Assembly: GCA_964410945.1 (NCBI GenBank)
Contig: CAYPJE010000011.1
Location: 24,057 to 88,056, forward strand
DNA length: 64,000 bases
Reading direction: 5' to 3'
Source: CAYPJE01 sp964410945
Lineage (GTDB): Bacteria > Fidelibacterota > Marinisomatia > Marinisomatales > TCS56
How positions within the stretch are numbered: the first letter of the stretch is position 1; every line of letters starts with the position of its first letter. Positions 1 to 8,139 of the stretch are shown here, piece after piece. The notes beneath the pieces were generated by a model, which had not been told where the DNA came from, searched no databases, and saw nothing but the letters and a program-made list of their open reading frames with translations. The position numbers and the translations under genes are program-made.

Positions 1-321
1 CAGTTTGCGAACCCGCCCGGTCCGGGGAAAATACATCCAGATATCATCGGCATTATTCAACATCAATACGGCTTGTCCCTTGATCCTGGCCGGATCGGTA
101 TAGCGCACGAGGGTCTTTTCCCCGGCCCCTTTGCTCCAGGATTCGCTCACCAAGGTACGTTTATCGCCGGAGGTGGTGACAATGACCATCTTCGATTTAC
201 TGTAACTGGTAGCCGGGTTAAACAAATCGTTAACCTTGTTGATAATCACGCCACCAGTCATTTCCTGGCTGTAAAGGGCCGTAATCATCATAATGAAGAA
301 AGCGGGTATTAGTTTTCGCAT
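1..321 (-). CDS. LolA-like outer-membrane lipoprotein-sorting protein, 3' end outside window
   Basis: This open frame runs from ATG at 321 to the left edge (107 codons, no stop), so the C-terminus is missing. It starts with a signal peptide (MRKLIPAFFIMMITALYS, cleavage before QEM). A beta-rich segment follows, with 'NPATSYSKSKMVIVTTSGDK', 'RYTDPARIKGQAVLMLNNAD' and 'DDIWMYFPRTGRVRKL'. This pattern is typical of LolA-like 'outer membrane lipoprotein-sorting' proteins (the PF17131 type), which are periplasmic and often encoded next to RND/MMPL-type exporters. It starts 4 nt after the stop of the 86-residue gene, so the two are probably co-transcribed with the MarR gene. The family call is from pattern recognition; the substrate is unknown. 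Confidence 0.75.
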   Translation of the reverse strand, partial: MRKLIPAFFIMMITALYSQEMTGGVIINKVNDLFNPATSYSKSKMVIVTTSGDKRTLVSESWSKGAGEKTLVRYTDPARIKGQAVLMLNNADDIWMYFPRTGRVRKL

Positions 322-325
322 GGTA

Positions 326-586
326 TTACTCCTGATCAGATTCATTGGAAAGGCGATTGACTGAAACCAGCGTCAGGTTCAGATCGCGAATTTTATTCAA
401 TACACCAAACAGTTCCGGCTGGTCATCAACAGGTCCGGAAACCATGGTGTTAGTAGAGTTTGTTGAGATTGCCATTCCGTCAAACCAATTCTGCCAGTCC
501 GGGTCAATATCCTCTTCCACTTTGATGATATAATTCAATCGTTTCCGATCACGCCCGTAGTGTAAATGTTCTGTTTTGTGATTCAT
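326..586 (-). CDS. Small conserved protein of unknown function
   Basis: This 86-residue protein has no signal peptide or membrane segment. It carries the signature of a widespread uncharacterised small family: 'YIIKVEEDIDPDWQNWFDGM' near the N-terminus, then 'TMVSGPVDDQPELFGVLNKI' and 'RDLNLTLVSVNRL'. I recognise this layout (ligand-like 'DPxWxxWFDG', 'GPVxDQ', 'KIRDLxL') from small cytoplasmic proteins in many phyla, often next to MarR or TetR regulators and transporters, but no function is established. It sits between the MarR gene (about 100 nt upstream) and the LolA-like gene (4 nt downstream), probably in one operon. ATG at 586 is the only reasonable start. Confidence 0.75.
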   Translation of the reverse strand: MNHKTEHLHYGRDRKRLNYIIKVEEDIDPDWQNWFDGMAISTNSTNTMVSGPVDDQPELFGVLNKIRDLNLTLVSVNRLSNESDQE

Positions 587-623
587 AACCTGTGAAATGT
601 TACTGATTCCACCGAATGTAGTT

Positions 624-643
624 AATCACCCGAAGGGGTGATT
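624..643. other. Intergenic hairpin between marR-type gene and small-protein gene
   Basis: Perfect 8-bp stem AATCACCC/GGGTGATT with a 4-nt loop. Read on the minus strand the loop sits in a C-UUCG-G context, an unusually stable tetraloop. No T-run follows on the minus strand, so it is more likely an mRNA-processing or attenuating hairpin within the operon than a terminator. Confidence 0.5.
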
Positions 644-688
644 TTTAGGGATGAATTGACGGATCTGAACATTTCTGTCATCAATAAT

Positions 689-1105
689 TCAGATCTTCCG
701 CAGTACTTTTTGCAGCAGCCGGACCAATGTAGTTACTTCATCATCACTGAGGGCGTCCCTGAAATGGGTGGCAAATTTACGATGCATGGCATCATGCTCA
801 TCGGCAATCGCCGATCCGGCGGTTGTCAGATGGAGGTGCCTTACCCGACGATCATTATCGGATTGCACCCGATTCACATAGCCCCGGTCCGCTAAACGGT
901 CGATTGCCACAGTGGCGGTGGGCTTACTTACATCCATGGCCCTGGCCAATTCGCTGATCGTTGGATTCTCAAGATGGGAAATCGTATCCAGATAATGAAT
1001 CTGGACCAGGGTCAGGGCCGCAAATTTACCCCGCTGGAGCCAGGCGGTTTCATGTTGCCCGATACTTTGGGATAATGCTTCGATTACTTGTTCAAGGTAT
1101 GACAT
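689..1105 (-). CDS. MarR-family transcriptional regulator
   Basis: Winged-helix dimeric repressor of about 138 residues. The recognition region is clear: 'PTISELARAMDVSKPTATVA' (helix-turn-helix) followed by 'IDRLADRGYVNRVQSDNDRR' and 'VRHLHLTTAG' (the wing with the usual DxR/R-x-x-x-L pattern). ATG at 1105 is preferred; an in-frame TTG at 1111 adds two residues. It is the first gene of a minus-strand cluster with the small conserved protein and the LolA-like protein, so it likely represses both together with itself. A perfect inverted repeat lies 14 nt upstream of the start, overlapping the predicted promoter, which suggests autoregulation. The inducer is unknown; MarR proteins usually sense phenolic, oxidant or drug-like ligands. 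Confidence 0.88.
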   Translation of the reverse strand: MSYLEQVIEALSQSIGQHETAWLQRGKFAALTLVQIHYLDTISHLENPTISELARAMDVSKPTATVAIDRLADRGYVNRVQSDNDRRVRHLHLTTAGSAIADEHDAMHRKFATHFRDALSDDEVTTLVRLLQKVLRKI

Positions 1106-1118
1106 ATTCAATTATTGG

Positions 1119-1136
1119 TTAGTTAGCACTAACTAA
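1119..1136. promoter_or_regulatory. Probable MarR operator
   Basis: Perfect inverted repeat TTAGTTAG-CA-CTAACTAA (8-bp arms, 2-nt centre) between the promoter -10 and the start of the MarR gene. Size, symmetry and position fit a MarR dimer site. Confidence 0.7.
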
Positions 1137-1163
1137 TATAATAATTCAGATGATTTATACCAA
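1135..1163 (-). promoter_or_regulatory. Predicted sigma70-type promoter for the MarR cluster
   Basis: On the minus strand TTGGTA (1163-1158) and TATATT (1140-1135) are separated by 17 nt. The -10 overlaps the first bases of the palindromic operator, so repressor binding would block RNA polymerase. Confidence 0.55.
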
Positions 1164-1173
1164 GTATGAGTTC

Positions 1174-3870
1174 TTACTGCAACAGGTTGTATTTCCGGGC
1201 CTGCTCAACTGCGGCGGTGCGGTTCATAACCTCCAGCTTGCTGAAGATATTCTTCAGATGGGTCTTGACCGTATTCAGTGAAATATATAATTGTTCACCG
1301 ATACTGGCATTGGACAATCCCTGGGCGATTAATCGGAGCACATCCAATTCTCTTTTACTCAGGCGGGACACGGCCTTCCCGGTCAAATTAATATCATTAT
1401 CCTGTGACAAAATCCTGTTTAATTCCTGATAGTATTCCTGATTGATCTGATGATATTTCTCCGACCGTTCAACCAGTTTCAATATTGGAACTACCTGGAT
1501 CCTATTATTAAAGAATACATACAGGATATTCCCCCGTGCCGCCAGATTCATGGCTTCAACAAGTGAATTAACCGCCCTGGTATTATCACCGAGTTCATGA
1601 TGCGCAATTGACTGGAAAACCAATACCTCCAGCAGGGACCAGTCATTCACCTGGGCCCGGCAGGAAGCAGCCAGTTGATCTATGATCTCTAACGCCTCCG
1701 TACGGCGCTTCTGCTTCAAGTACAGCTGGGCCAGGGTCAGGAATTCCATTTCCCGTAAAAAAACCACATATTGCCGGCTGTCCTTTTCTCCTAACATCTG
1801 CCTGGAATTCACGGCTGATTCCAAGTTCCGGGAACGGGCCCAATCAGTAGCAAAAGCCAAATCCCCGGTCTTGATGGCCAACCGGGCCTGATATAATTCC
1901 AGCCAGAAATCATCGATATCCATGGCATCAAAACGCCGGGCAATTTCCTCCACAACCCTGAATTCCTTCCAGGCCTGTTGAAAATCACCATGGGCCTGAT
2001 GCACCAGAGCCTGTCCGATATACCCTTTCATTATCCCGATTTCTCCCCAACGCCGGGCCAGTTCAATTCCTTCCTGGAAGATAGCGCCGGCCCGTTCAAA
2101 CTGGCACCATTCAAGATATAGGAAACCAAGGTTCAACATGGCGATGCCGGCAACAGGAAGATGGTTACCAGCCTGATCGGTGGCCGCCGCAATGGCTGCT
2201 TCATAGATCTTACTGGCTCCATAAGTATCACATTTCATCAATCGCAATCCACCCAGATGGCACTGGGCCAGAACATAGTTCATCAGATTCCCGGCGGACC
2301 GGCTGATCCGGGCTGCTTCCTGCAGAACACGTTCAGCGGCCGGCCATTTACCAGCATACATGTAAGCCAATCCTAAACTACCGGCGATAATGCTTCTAAG
2401 AACGGTTTGCTCCGGCTTAAGAAGGGTCAGCGCCTCCTCACCATATTCGATACTTTTTTTGCTATCCTGCTGATAGGCTGCTATCAATGACTCCAGCATC
2501 AATATTTCGCCCCGTACATCGCTGCGAAGCACATTATCTTCCAATAAATCAATCCGGCCCCGTACTATAACCAGGGGCTTTCCTCCCATCAATAAGGCCA
2601 TGGCATGATATACGCACAGGCGCGGATAATCCCGCATCATTTCATCGGGAACCAGGTCGACCCATTTAACAATAGTGGCAATTTCACTGCGTCGGACTTT
2701 TTCATCAACAATATTTTCAATCAAGTCAACTGCCCGCTTGAATTCTCCCGCTGCCAGATAATGATCGATAGCTTCACTGAAATACGCTTCTGACTCCAGC
2801 CAGCGCCCCGCCAGGCAGTGTAATTGTTCTACGTCGCCGGGAAAAGATTTGTACAGCCGATTCTGTAATAGACTGGCAAAAAGGTGGTGATAGCGGTACC
2901 ATTCGCGGGTATCATCCAGGGCAACAATAAACAGATTGTCCTGTTCCAGCCGGTCCAGTGTTTCCCGGCTGTTTGAACCTTCGAAAACATAATCACACAG
3001 CCCTGGTGAGAAACGACTCAGAATTGCTGTTTTAAGTAAAAATTCCTGTGTCTCGGTATCCTGGCACCGGAAAACCTCTTCAAACAGATAATCGAGGATG
3101 AAACGGTTATCATCACCAAAATCATGTATTTGTCGATCCAGGTTATTGCGGCCTTTAAAGGCGGCTGCTACCATACGAAGTCCGGTGACCCAGCCCTCGG
3201 TACGTCCATTTATAATATGAACATCCGTATTGGCGACACTCTGATTCAGAAGGTGCTGCAAGAAGAATCCGGCCTCCTTATCACTAAACCGCAATTGGTC
3301 GGCCCTGATCTCCCCCAACTGGCCCCGGGCACGCCAACTCGCCAGCGGCAAGGGCGGATCCGAGCGGGTGATAATGATTATCTGTCCCTGTTCGGGCAGG
3401 TGCTTCGCCAGAAACTCCACCGCGGAATGAATCGCAGGAGCATCGATCAAATGGTAATCGTCCAGGATAATATTAAATACATTCTTCTGGGTACAAAGAT
3501 CGTTAATTAGTGATATGAGGACTTTGGTAATATCAAGTCGCACTTCCAGAAGCATCGTACCGGCGGTCTGTCCAATACTCTGGTCTATCTGTTGGAGACT
3601 GGCAATTAAATATGATAGAAAAGTATTGGGATCGTTGTCGTTACTATCGATTGAATACCAGGCAACCAGCCGGGACTTTTTCCGCACCCAGTCAGCGATC
3701 AATACCGACTTACCAAATCCGGCCGGGGCTGAAACCAGGATAAGGTTATGGTCTGTCAGTTGCAAAAGTAATTCATTGATATTATTACGGCTTAATATAT
3801 CAACAGGACAATGGGGTACATGTAATTTAGTGACGAGCAGTTCGTGTGGTTGATAAAGGTCGGTTCCCAT
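1174..3870 (-). CDS. MalT/LAL-type ATP-dependent LuxR-family transcriptional activator
   Basis: Large STAND-type regulator of about 898 residues. The N-terminal NTPase has Walker A 'APAGFGKS' (about residues 48-55) and a Walker B-like 'NIILDDYHLI' (about 137). The middle is helical with TPR-like repeats ('AGSLGLAYMYAGKWPAAERV', 'AMLNLGFLYLEWCQFERAGA') expected to bind a ligand or partner. The last 65 residues are a LuxR/GerE helix-turn-helix: 'LSKRELDVLRLIAQGLSNAS', then 'LYISLNTVKTHLKNIFSKL'. ATG at 3870 is preferred over GTG at 3873. Length matches MalT-like proteins (about 900). It is alone on its strand, 3' to the PD40 lipoprotein gene, so its regulon cannot be inferred here. Confidence 0.9.
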   Translation of the reverse strand: MGTDLYQPHELLVTKLHVPHCPVDILSRNNINELLLQLTDHNLILVSAPAGFGKSVLIADWVRKKSRLVAWYSIDSNDNDPNTFLSYLIASLQQIDQSIGQTAGTMLLEVRLDITKVLISLINDLCTQKNVFNIILDDYHLIDAPAIHSAVEFLAKHLPEQGQIIIITRSDPPLPLASWRARGQLGEIRADQLRFSDKEAGFFLQHLLNQSVANTDVHIINGRTEGWVTGLRMVAAAFKGRNNLDRQIHDFGDDNRFILDYLFEEVFRCQDTETQEFLLKTAILSRFSPGLCDYVFEGSNSRETLDRLEQDNLFIVALDDTREWYRYHHLFASLLQNRLYKSFPGDVEQLHCLAGRWLESEAYFSEAIDHYLAAGEFKRAVDLIENIVDEKVRRSEIATIVKWVDLVPDEMMRDYPRLCVYHAMALLMGGKPLVIVRGRIDLLEDNVLRSDVRGEILMLESLIAAYQQDSKKSIEYGEEALTLLKPEQTVLRSIIAGSLGLAYMYAGKWPAAERVLQEAARISRSAGNLMNYVLAQCHLGGLRLMKCDTYGASKIYEAAIAAATDQAGNHLPVAGIAMLNLGFLYLEWCQFERAGAIFQEGIELARRWGEIGIMKGYIGQALVHQAHGDFQQAWKEFRVVEEIARRFDAMDIDDFWLELYQARLAIKTGDLAFATDWARSRNLESAVNSRQMLGEKDSRQYVVFLREMEFLTLAQLYLKQKRRTEALEIIDQLAASCRAQVNDWSLLEVLVFQSIAHHELGDNTRAVNSLVEAMNLAARGNILYVFFNNRIQVVPILKLVERSEKYHQINQEYYQELNRILSQDNDINLTGKAVSRLSKRELDVLRLIAQGLSNASIGEQLYISLNTVKTHLKNIFSKLEVMNRTAAVEQARKYNLLQ

Positions 3871-3939
3871 CACAAATGTAATTATACTTTTAAGTCCACA
3901 ACCGAAAGAAACCGGAAGTTAAATACTCAAAAGCCGGAT

Positions 3940-5028
3940 CTAATTTGATAATGATTTGAAACAGTTAGTTAAGTTATAGTCAGTTTGTTCCTGAAAATGG
4001 GATATTCTTTCCGCATGTTCGCCATTCAAATTTATTTTGTAAACCCGATACGCCCCCTCGATATTAGTCACATAGATGATTTTATTGCCACCGGGAGTAA
4101 AATATCCACCGAAACTGTCCAGACCATACGTCAGAAGGACTTGATTTCCGCCATCATTCTCCATGACCATCATCATGTTGCCATCATAGTCATCACTACG
4201 ATGGTATACTATTTTCTGACCATCCGGGGAGATATCGGTGGGAATTGCATCATAATCATAAAACGTCAGTTGAGTGATTTCCCTGGAGTGTAAATCATAT
4301 TTATAGATATTTGAGTGACGATATCCAATCAAACCACCAGTGAAAAGAATATAATCACCCTGCGGAGAAAAACACTGGGCCTCACCAAATATTTCCGCTT
4401 GCCCGATATCAGTCAGATTACTCCCATCGATCCCCATTAAATACGGCTGATATAAATACTCATTCTTGATACGAATGGAATCTTTTATCAATTTAGTAAA
4501 CAATATCATTCTTCCATTCGGGGAAATGATCGGATTGATATCTGGGTTTTTACATGTGTTGGTCAAATTTACCCGTGCTGAACCATCCAGATTCATTATA
4601 CATATATCAGAATAACCATCTGAATTTGAGGAAAATACTATTTTACTCCCATCGGGGGTGATACTTGGAGATATTTCGTTTGCCGCTGGGTACGCTGAAA
4701 GCAATCTCGATTCTCTGCCATCAGAATCCATGATAAAAATCTGATAATTGTCACTGTTCCGCTGGGATATGAATACAAGGTTATTCCCATCAGGTGATAA
4801 ACAACCCGGATAGATTAAATCATTACCTGGAATGTCGGTCAGACGTTTAAATCCAATACCACTTAAATTTAAGGAATATATATCCCACTCGCCCCAATCT
4901 GAGTCCCGGAATGAATTCAAGTACACTATGTACTTATCATCAGACAATTCCTCAGTCTCAACAGATTCATTACATGAAACCAGCAAAATAATTATGATAA
5001 TAATTGTTATTAGAAGTTTTGGCTGCAC
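3940..5028 (-). CDS. PD40 (TolB-like) beta-propeller lipoprotein
   Basis: Exported protein of about 362 residues. A hydrophobic signal ends in a lipobox (LLVSC), so it is probably membrane-anchored in the periplasm or on the surface. The body is a beta-propeller of six PD40/WD40-like blades, each with the 'SPDGxxIVF' pattern: 'SPDGNNLVFISQ', 'TPDGSKIVFSSNSDG', 'SPNGRMILFT', 'SPQGDYILFTG', 'SPDGQKIVYHRS', 'TPGGNKIIYVTN'. Such propellers mediate protein binding; the partner is unknown. GTG at 5028 has an AGGAG element 9 nt upstream and is preferred to the TTG at 5037, which directly abuts it. It is divergent from the TonB receptor at 5242, with a Fur-box-like site between them, so both may respond to iron. 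Confidence 0.82.
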   Translation of the reverse strand: MQPKLLITIIIIIILLVSCNESVETEELSDDKYIVYLNSFRDSDWGEWDIYSLNLSGIGFKRLTDIPGNDLIYPGCLSPDGNNLVFISQRNSDNYQIFIMDSDGRESRLLSAYPAANEISPSITPDGSKIVFSSNSDGYSDICIMNLDGSARVNLTNTCKNPDINPIISPNGRMILFTKLIKDSIRIKNEYLYQPYLMGIDGSNLTDIGQAEIFGEAQCFSPQGDYILFTGGLIGYRHSNIYKYDLHSREITQLTFYDYDAIPTDISPDGQKIVYHRSDDYDGNMMMVMENDGGNQVLLTYGLDSFGGYFTPGGNKIIYVTNIEGAYRVYKINLNGEHAERISHFQEQTDYNLTNCFKSLSN

Positions 5029-5089
5029 CCTCTTCAACTCCTGAAGCTCAGTTAAAATTATGACCCGGGAAGTTAATTATTCTTGTACT

Positions 5090-5108
5090 GAAAATGATAA
5101 TCATAATC
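5090..5108. promoter_or_regulatory. Near-consensus Fur box in divergent promoter
   Basis: The 19-mer GAAAATGATAATCATAATC matches the classical Fur box GATAATGATAATCATTATC at 17 of 19 positions and contains the exact palindrome ATGAT-A-ATCAT. It lies between the PD40 lipoprotein (minus) and the TonB receptor (plus), suggesting iron regulation of one or both. Confidence 0.6.
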
Positions 5109-5241
5109 TCATATAACCTAACATAATACTGGCTATTTCCAAATGATAAATCCTACCAGAATATCTGGAATAAACAACCGATCCCATTTGTCTAACCTGA
5201 CAGATATAACCAAAGTTTAAACCCCAATCTGAAATACTGAA

Positions 5242-8073
5242 ATGAAAACTGTACCTAAGACAATTTTGAAATTCCTGCTATTAACACTTCTCTATTCAAC
5301 AACTGGCATCCATGCTCAGGAAACCGGCAAGCTGCAAGGGAAGCTCCTGGATGCCGATACCTATGTCCCCCTTGTAGGTGCCCATATAATCCTGACCAGC
5401 AGCGGTGACAGCCTGAAATATTACAGCACCACCACCCAGACCGGAAGGTTCAGCATTAAGAATTTACCCTATGGCAATTATGAACTATCTCTTTCACATA
5501 TCGGCTACAAGAAATTTGAGCAAGCTGTAGAAATTTATAACAGTACTCAAGACCTGTTGACAATAACTATCCAGCCGGAAGCTATTTCCCTCTCCGAAGT
5601 GGATGTGGTCGGCGTACTCCCGATCGCTGTCCAGAAGGGCGATACGACGCAATATCAAGCTGATGCATTTAAAACAAAACCGGATGCCACCGCCCAGGAA
5701 CTGGTGGAAAAAATGCCCGGAATTGTTGTTGACGACGGTGAGGTTCAGGCCCAGGGCGAAAAAGTCGAGAAAGTACTGGTAGATAACAAGCCGTTTTTCG
5801 GCGATGATCCCAATGTAGCACTGCGCAACCTGCCAGCGGAAATCATTGCGAAAATACAAGTATTCGATCAGCAGAGCGAGCAGAGCCAGATGACTGGTTT
5901 CGATGATGGAAATACAACCAAAACCATGAATATTGTCACTCGGGAAGGAATGAATAACGGTCAGTTCGGTAAACTATACTCCGGCTACGGTATTGATAAT
6001 GAATACCGGTTAGGAGGAAATATCAACTTCTTTAATGGCGACCGGCGAATCTCGATCATAGCCCAATCCAACAATATCAATATCCAGAATTTTGCCATTG
6101 AGGATCTGCTGGGTGTTACCGGTAGTTCCGGTCGGCGACGCGGAGGGCCGGGTGGCGGTATGATGGGTGGAATGCGATCCGGTGGTGGTATGGGAAGGGG
6201 CAGCAGTGTCAATGACTTCCTGGTATCACAGCAGGGGGGATTAACAACCACCCATGCCCTGGGCATCAACTATCAGGACAGCTGGGGTAAAAAATGGGAT
6301 GTTACCGGCAGTTATTTCTTCAATTACTCCGATAACGACAATGAATGGATCAGCAACCAATATTATTTTACCGATGATGGAGATGATCAGACCTATTATG
6401 AAAATGAGGTCACCGAGAGTGTTAATATCAACCACCGGATCAACCTGCGGATGGAATACAAGCCCACTGAGAATGACATGATTCGGATTTTACCCCGTTT
6501 AACAGTTCAACAGAATGAAGGCTCATCCAGCCTACTGGCAGAATCGATCTATGGCCCGGACATGAGAACCACACTCGATAATATTTTCTCCTCTGACCTG
6601 GCAACGGTTAACGCCTCAAACCAAATTCTATACCGTCACCGGTTTGATAAGACACAGCGAACTTTGGTCGCTGCTGTAACAACCGGGTACAGTTATAATG
6701 ATGGCACCAGCTACCAGGATGACAACAGCAGTTACACGGAATTGGATACCATTACCTGGACCCTGGACCAGCAGCAATCTATTCTGGACGGGAATAGCTG
6801 GAATATCAGTGGCAACCTGTCATATACTGAACCATTATCCAAGACCAGCTCATTGATCTTATCTTATAATAACCGGCACGATTTTGATATCTCTGATAAA
6901 GAAACATACAGTCTTGAGGAAAGTACTACCAGCTACTCACTTCTGGATACCGCCTATTCCAACACCTTTGACAGCTACTACCGTAACAATGATTTCGGAC
7001 TTGGGTATCGTTATTCAAGGCGCAAATTGATGTTTGTTTTCCGAGGCAGTTACGAACTGTCTGACCTGATAAATGCCCAGGAGTTCCCAACTTCTGTAAA
7101 AACAGAAAACTCGTTCCATGCATTTCTACCTACTACTGTTCTGCGCTATAAGCTGGATTCCACCAGCAATCTCTTCCTGGTATATCGTACTAATACCAAC
7201 ACACCATCGCTCAGCCAGCTTCAGGATGTGATCGACAACAGCAACCCATTGCAATTGTCCACCGGTAATCCTGACCTGGAGCAGCAATATACCCATAACA
7301 TGTTCCTGCGTTACTCTACCTCAAATATGAACCGGGGAAGTATTTTCTTCGGCTTGCTCTCGGCCAGTTATGCCGATAATTATATCGGAAACCGCACCAT
7401 AACTGCCACTACTGACAGCACCATTTATCACAATATCGTCCTGGATAATGGCAGCCAGCTCATTGTACCCGAGAATATCAATGGCTATTATAAGATCAAT
7501 TCATTCCTGACCTATGGGATCCCTGCGGCCTGGATCAAGTCCAACCTGAATTTTAATCTTAGTGCTAATTTCACCAGAACTCCGGGCTATGTGAATAGTG
7601 ATCTGAATTATTCCACCAGTCAGAGTTATGGCGCTCATGCCGTCATAAGCAGTAATATCAGCGAAAACCTGGATTTCACCATAGCAGCTAAATCCAATCT
7701 GCAGAAGATACAGAATACCCTGAACACCGTCCAGAACAGTGATTATGTTTCTTCAAATGTTGATTTCAGACTGGACTGGATCCTGTGGAAAGGCTTAACC
7801 CTGTCATCCAATATTGCCTATCAAACCTATGCCGGCTATACCCTCGAGGATAATGATTACATCCTCTGGAACATGGGGATCGGTAAGAAACTGTTCGCCA
7901 ATCAGCGCGGCGAAATCCAGTTATCGGTATATGACCTGTTAAATCAAAACCAGAATGTGACTCAGTCGGTTACCGGCAGCTATATCGAAGAGACCGAATC
8001 CCTCGCACTGACCCAGTACATCCTGCTGTCATTTAACTATAACCTGCGGAATTTCAATTCAAAGGTTGGCTGA
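5242..8073 (+). CDS. TonB-dependent receptor / outer-membrane beta-barrel protein
   Basis: Outer-membrane protein of 943 residues. A signal peptide (MKTVPKTILKFLLLTLLYST..., cleavage near HAQ) precedes a carboxypeptidase-regulatory-like domain (about 28-112, 'GKLLDADTYVPLVGAHI', 'NLPYGNYELSLSHIGYKKF'). A plug domain follows (about 125-240: 'ATAQELVEKMPGIVVDDGEV', 'VLVDNKPFFGDDPNVALRNL'). The rest is barrel, with strand-rich repeats to residue 943. A Gly/Arg/Met-rich loop (about 296-324) is unusual and may be surface exposed. This is the layout of the Bacteroidetes-type 'outer membrane beta-barrel family' receptors; the substrate cannot be told from sequence. The Fur-box-like site upstream hints at siderophore or iron uptake. 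No good Shine-Dalgarno is visible, as is common in this group. Confidence 0.87.
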   Translation: MKTVPKTILKFLLLTLLYSTTGIHAQETGKLQGKLLDADTYVPLVGAHIILTSSGDSLKYYSTTTQTGRFSIKNLPYGNYELSLSHIGYKKFEQAVEIYNSTQDLLTITIQPEAISLSEVDVVGVLPIAVQKGDTTQYQADAFKTKPDATAQELVEKMPGIVVDDGEVQAQGEKVEKVLVDNKPFFGDDPNVALRNLPAEIIAKIQVFDQQSEQSQMTGFDDGNTTKTMNIVTREGMNNGQFGKLYSGYGIDNEYRLGGNINFFNGDRRISIIAQSNNINIQNFAIEDLLGVTGSSGRRRGGPGGGMMGGMRSGGGMGRGSSVNDFLVSQQGGLTTTHALGINYQDSWGKKWDVTGSYFFNYSDNDNEWISNQYYFTDDGDDQTYYENEVTESVNINHRINLRMEYKPTENDMIRILPRLTVQQNEGSSSLLAESIYGPDMRTTLDNIFSSDLATVNASNQILYRHRFDKTQRTLVAAVTTGYSYNDGTSYQDDNSSYTELDTITWTLDQQQSILDGNSWNISGNLSYTEPLSKTSSLILSYNNRHDFDISDKETYSLEESTTSYSLLDTAYSNTFDSYYRNNDFGLGYRYSRRKLMFVFRGSYELSDLINAQEFPTSVKTENSFHAFLPTTVLRYKLDSTSNLFLVYRTNTNTPSLSQLQDVIDNSNPLQLSTGNPDLEQQYTHNMFLRYSTSNMNRGSIFFGLLSASYADNYIGNRTITATTDSTIYHNIVLDNGSQLIVPENINGYYKINSFLTYGIPAAWIKSNLNFNLSANFTRTPGYVNSDLNYSTSQSYGAHAVISSNISENLDFTIAAKSNLQKIQNTLNTVQNSDYVSSNVDFRLDWILWKGLTLSSNIAYQTYAGYTLEDNDYILWNMGIGKKLFANQRGEIQLSVYDLLNQNQNVTQSVTGSYIEETESLALTQYILLSFNYNLRNFNSKVG

Positions 8074-8093
8074 TTCACCAGCCACAACCAATA

Positions 8094-8121
8094 AAAAAGG
8101 GCTTCCGCGGAAGCCCTTTTT
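8094..8121. terminator. Bidirectional rho-independent terminator
   Basis: Stem AAAAAGGGCTTCC/GGAAGCCCTTTTT with a 2-nt centre, T-rich on both strands. It lies between the convergent TonB receptor and the secreted repeat protein and can serve both. Confidence 0.9.
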
Positions 8122-8139
8122 GTTCAGGAAAAACCTGAT

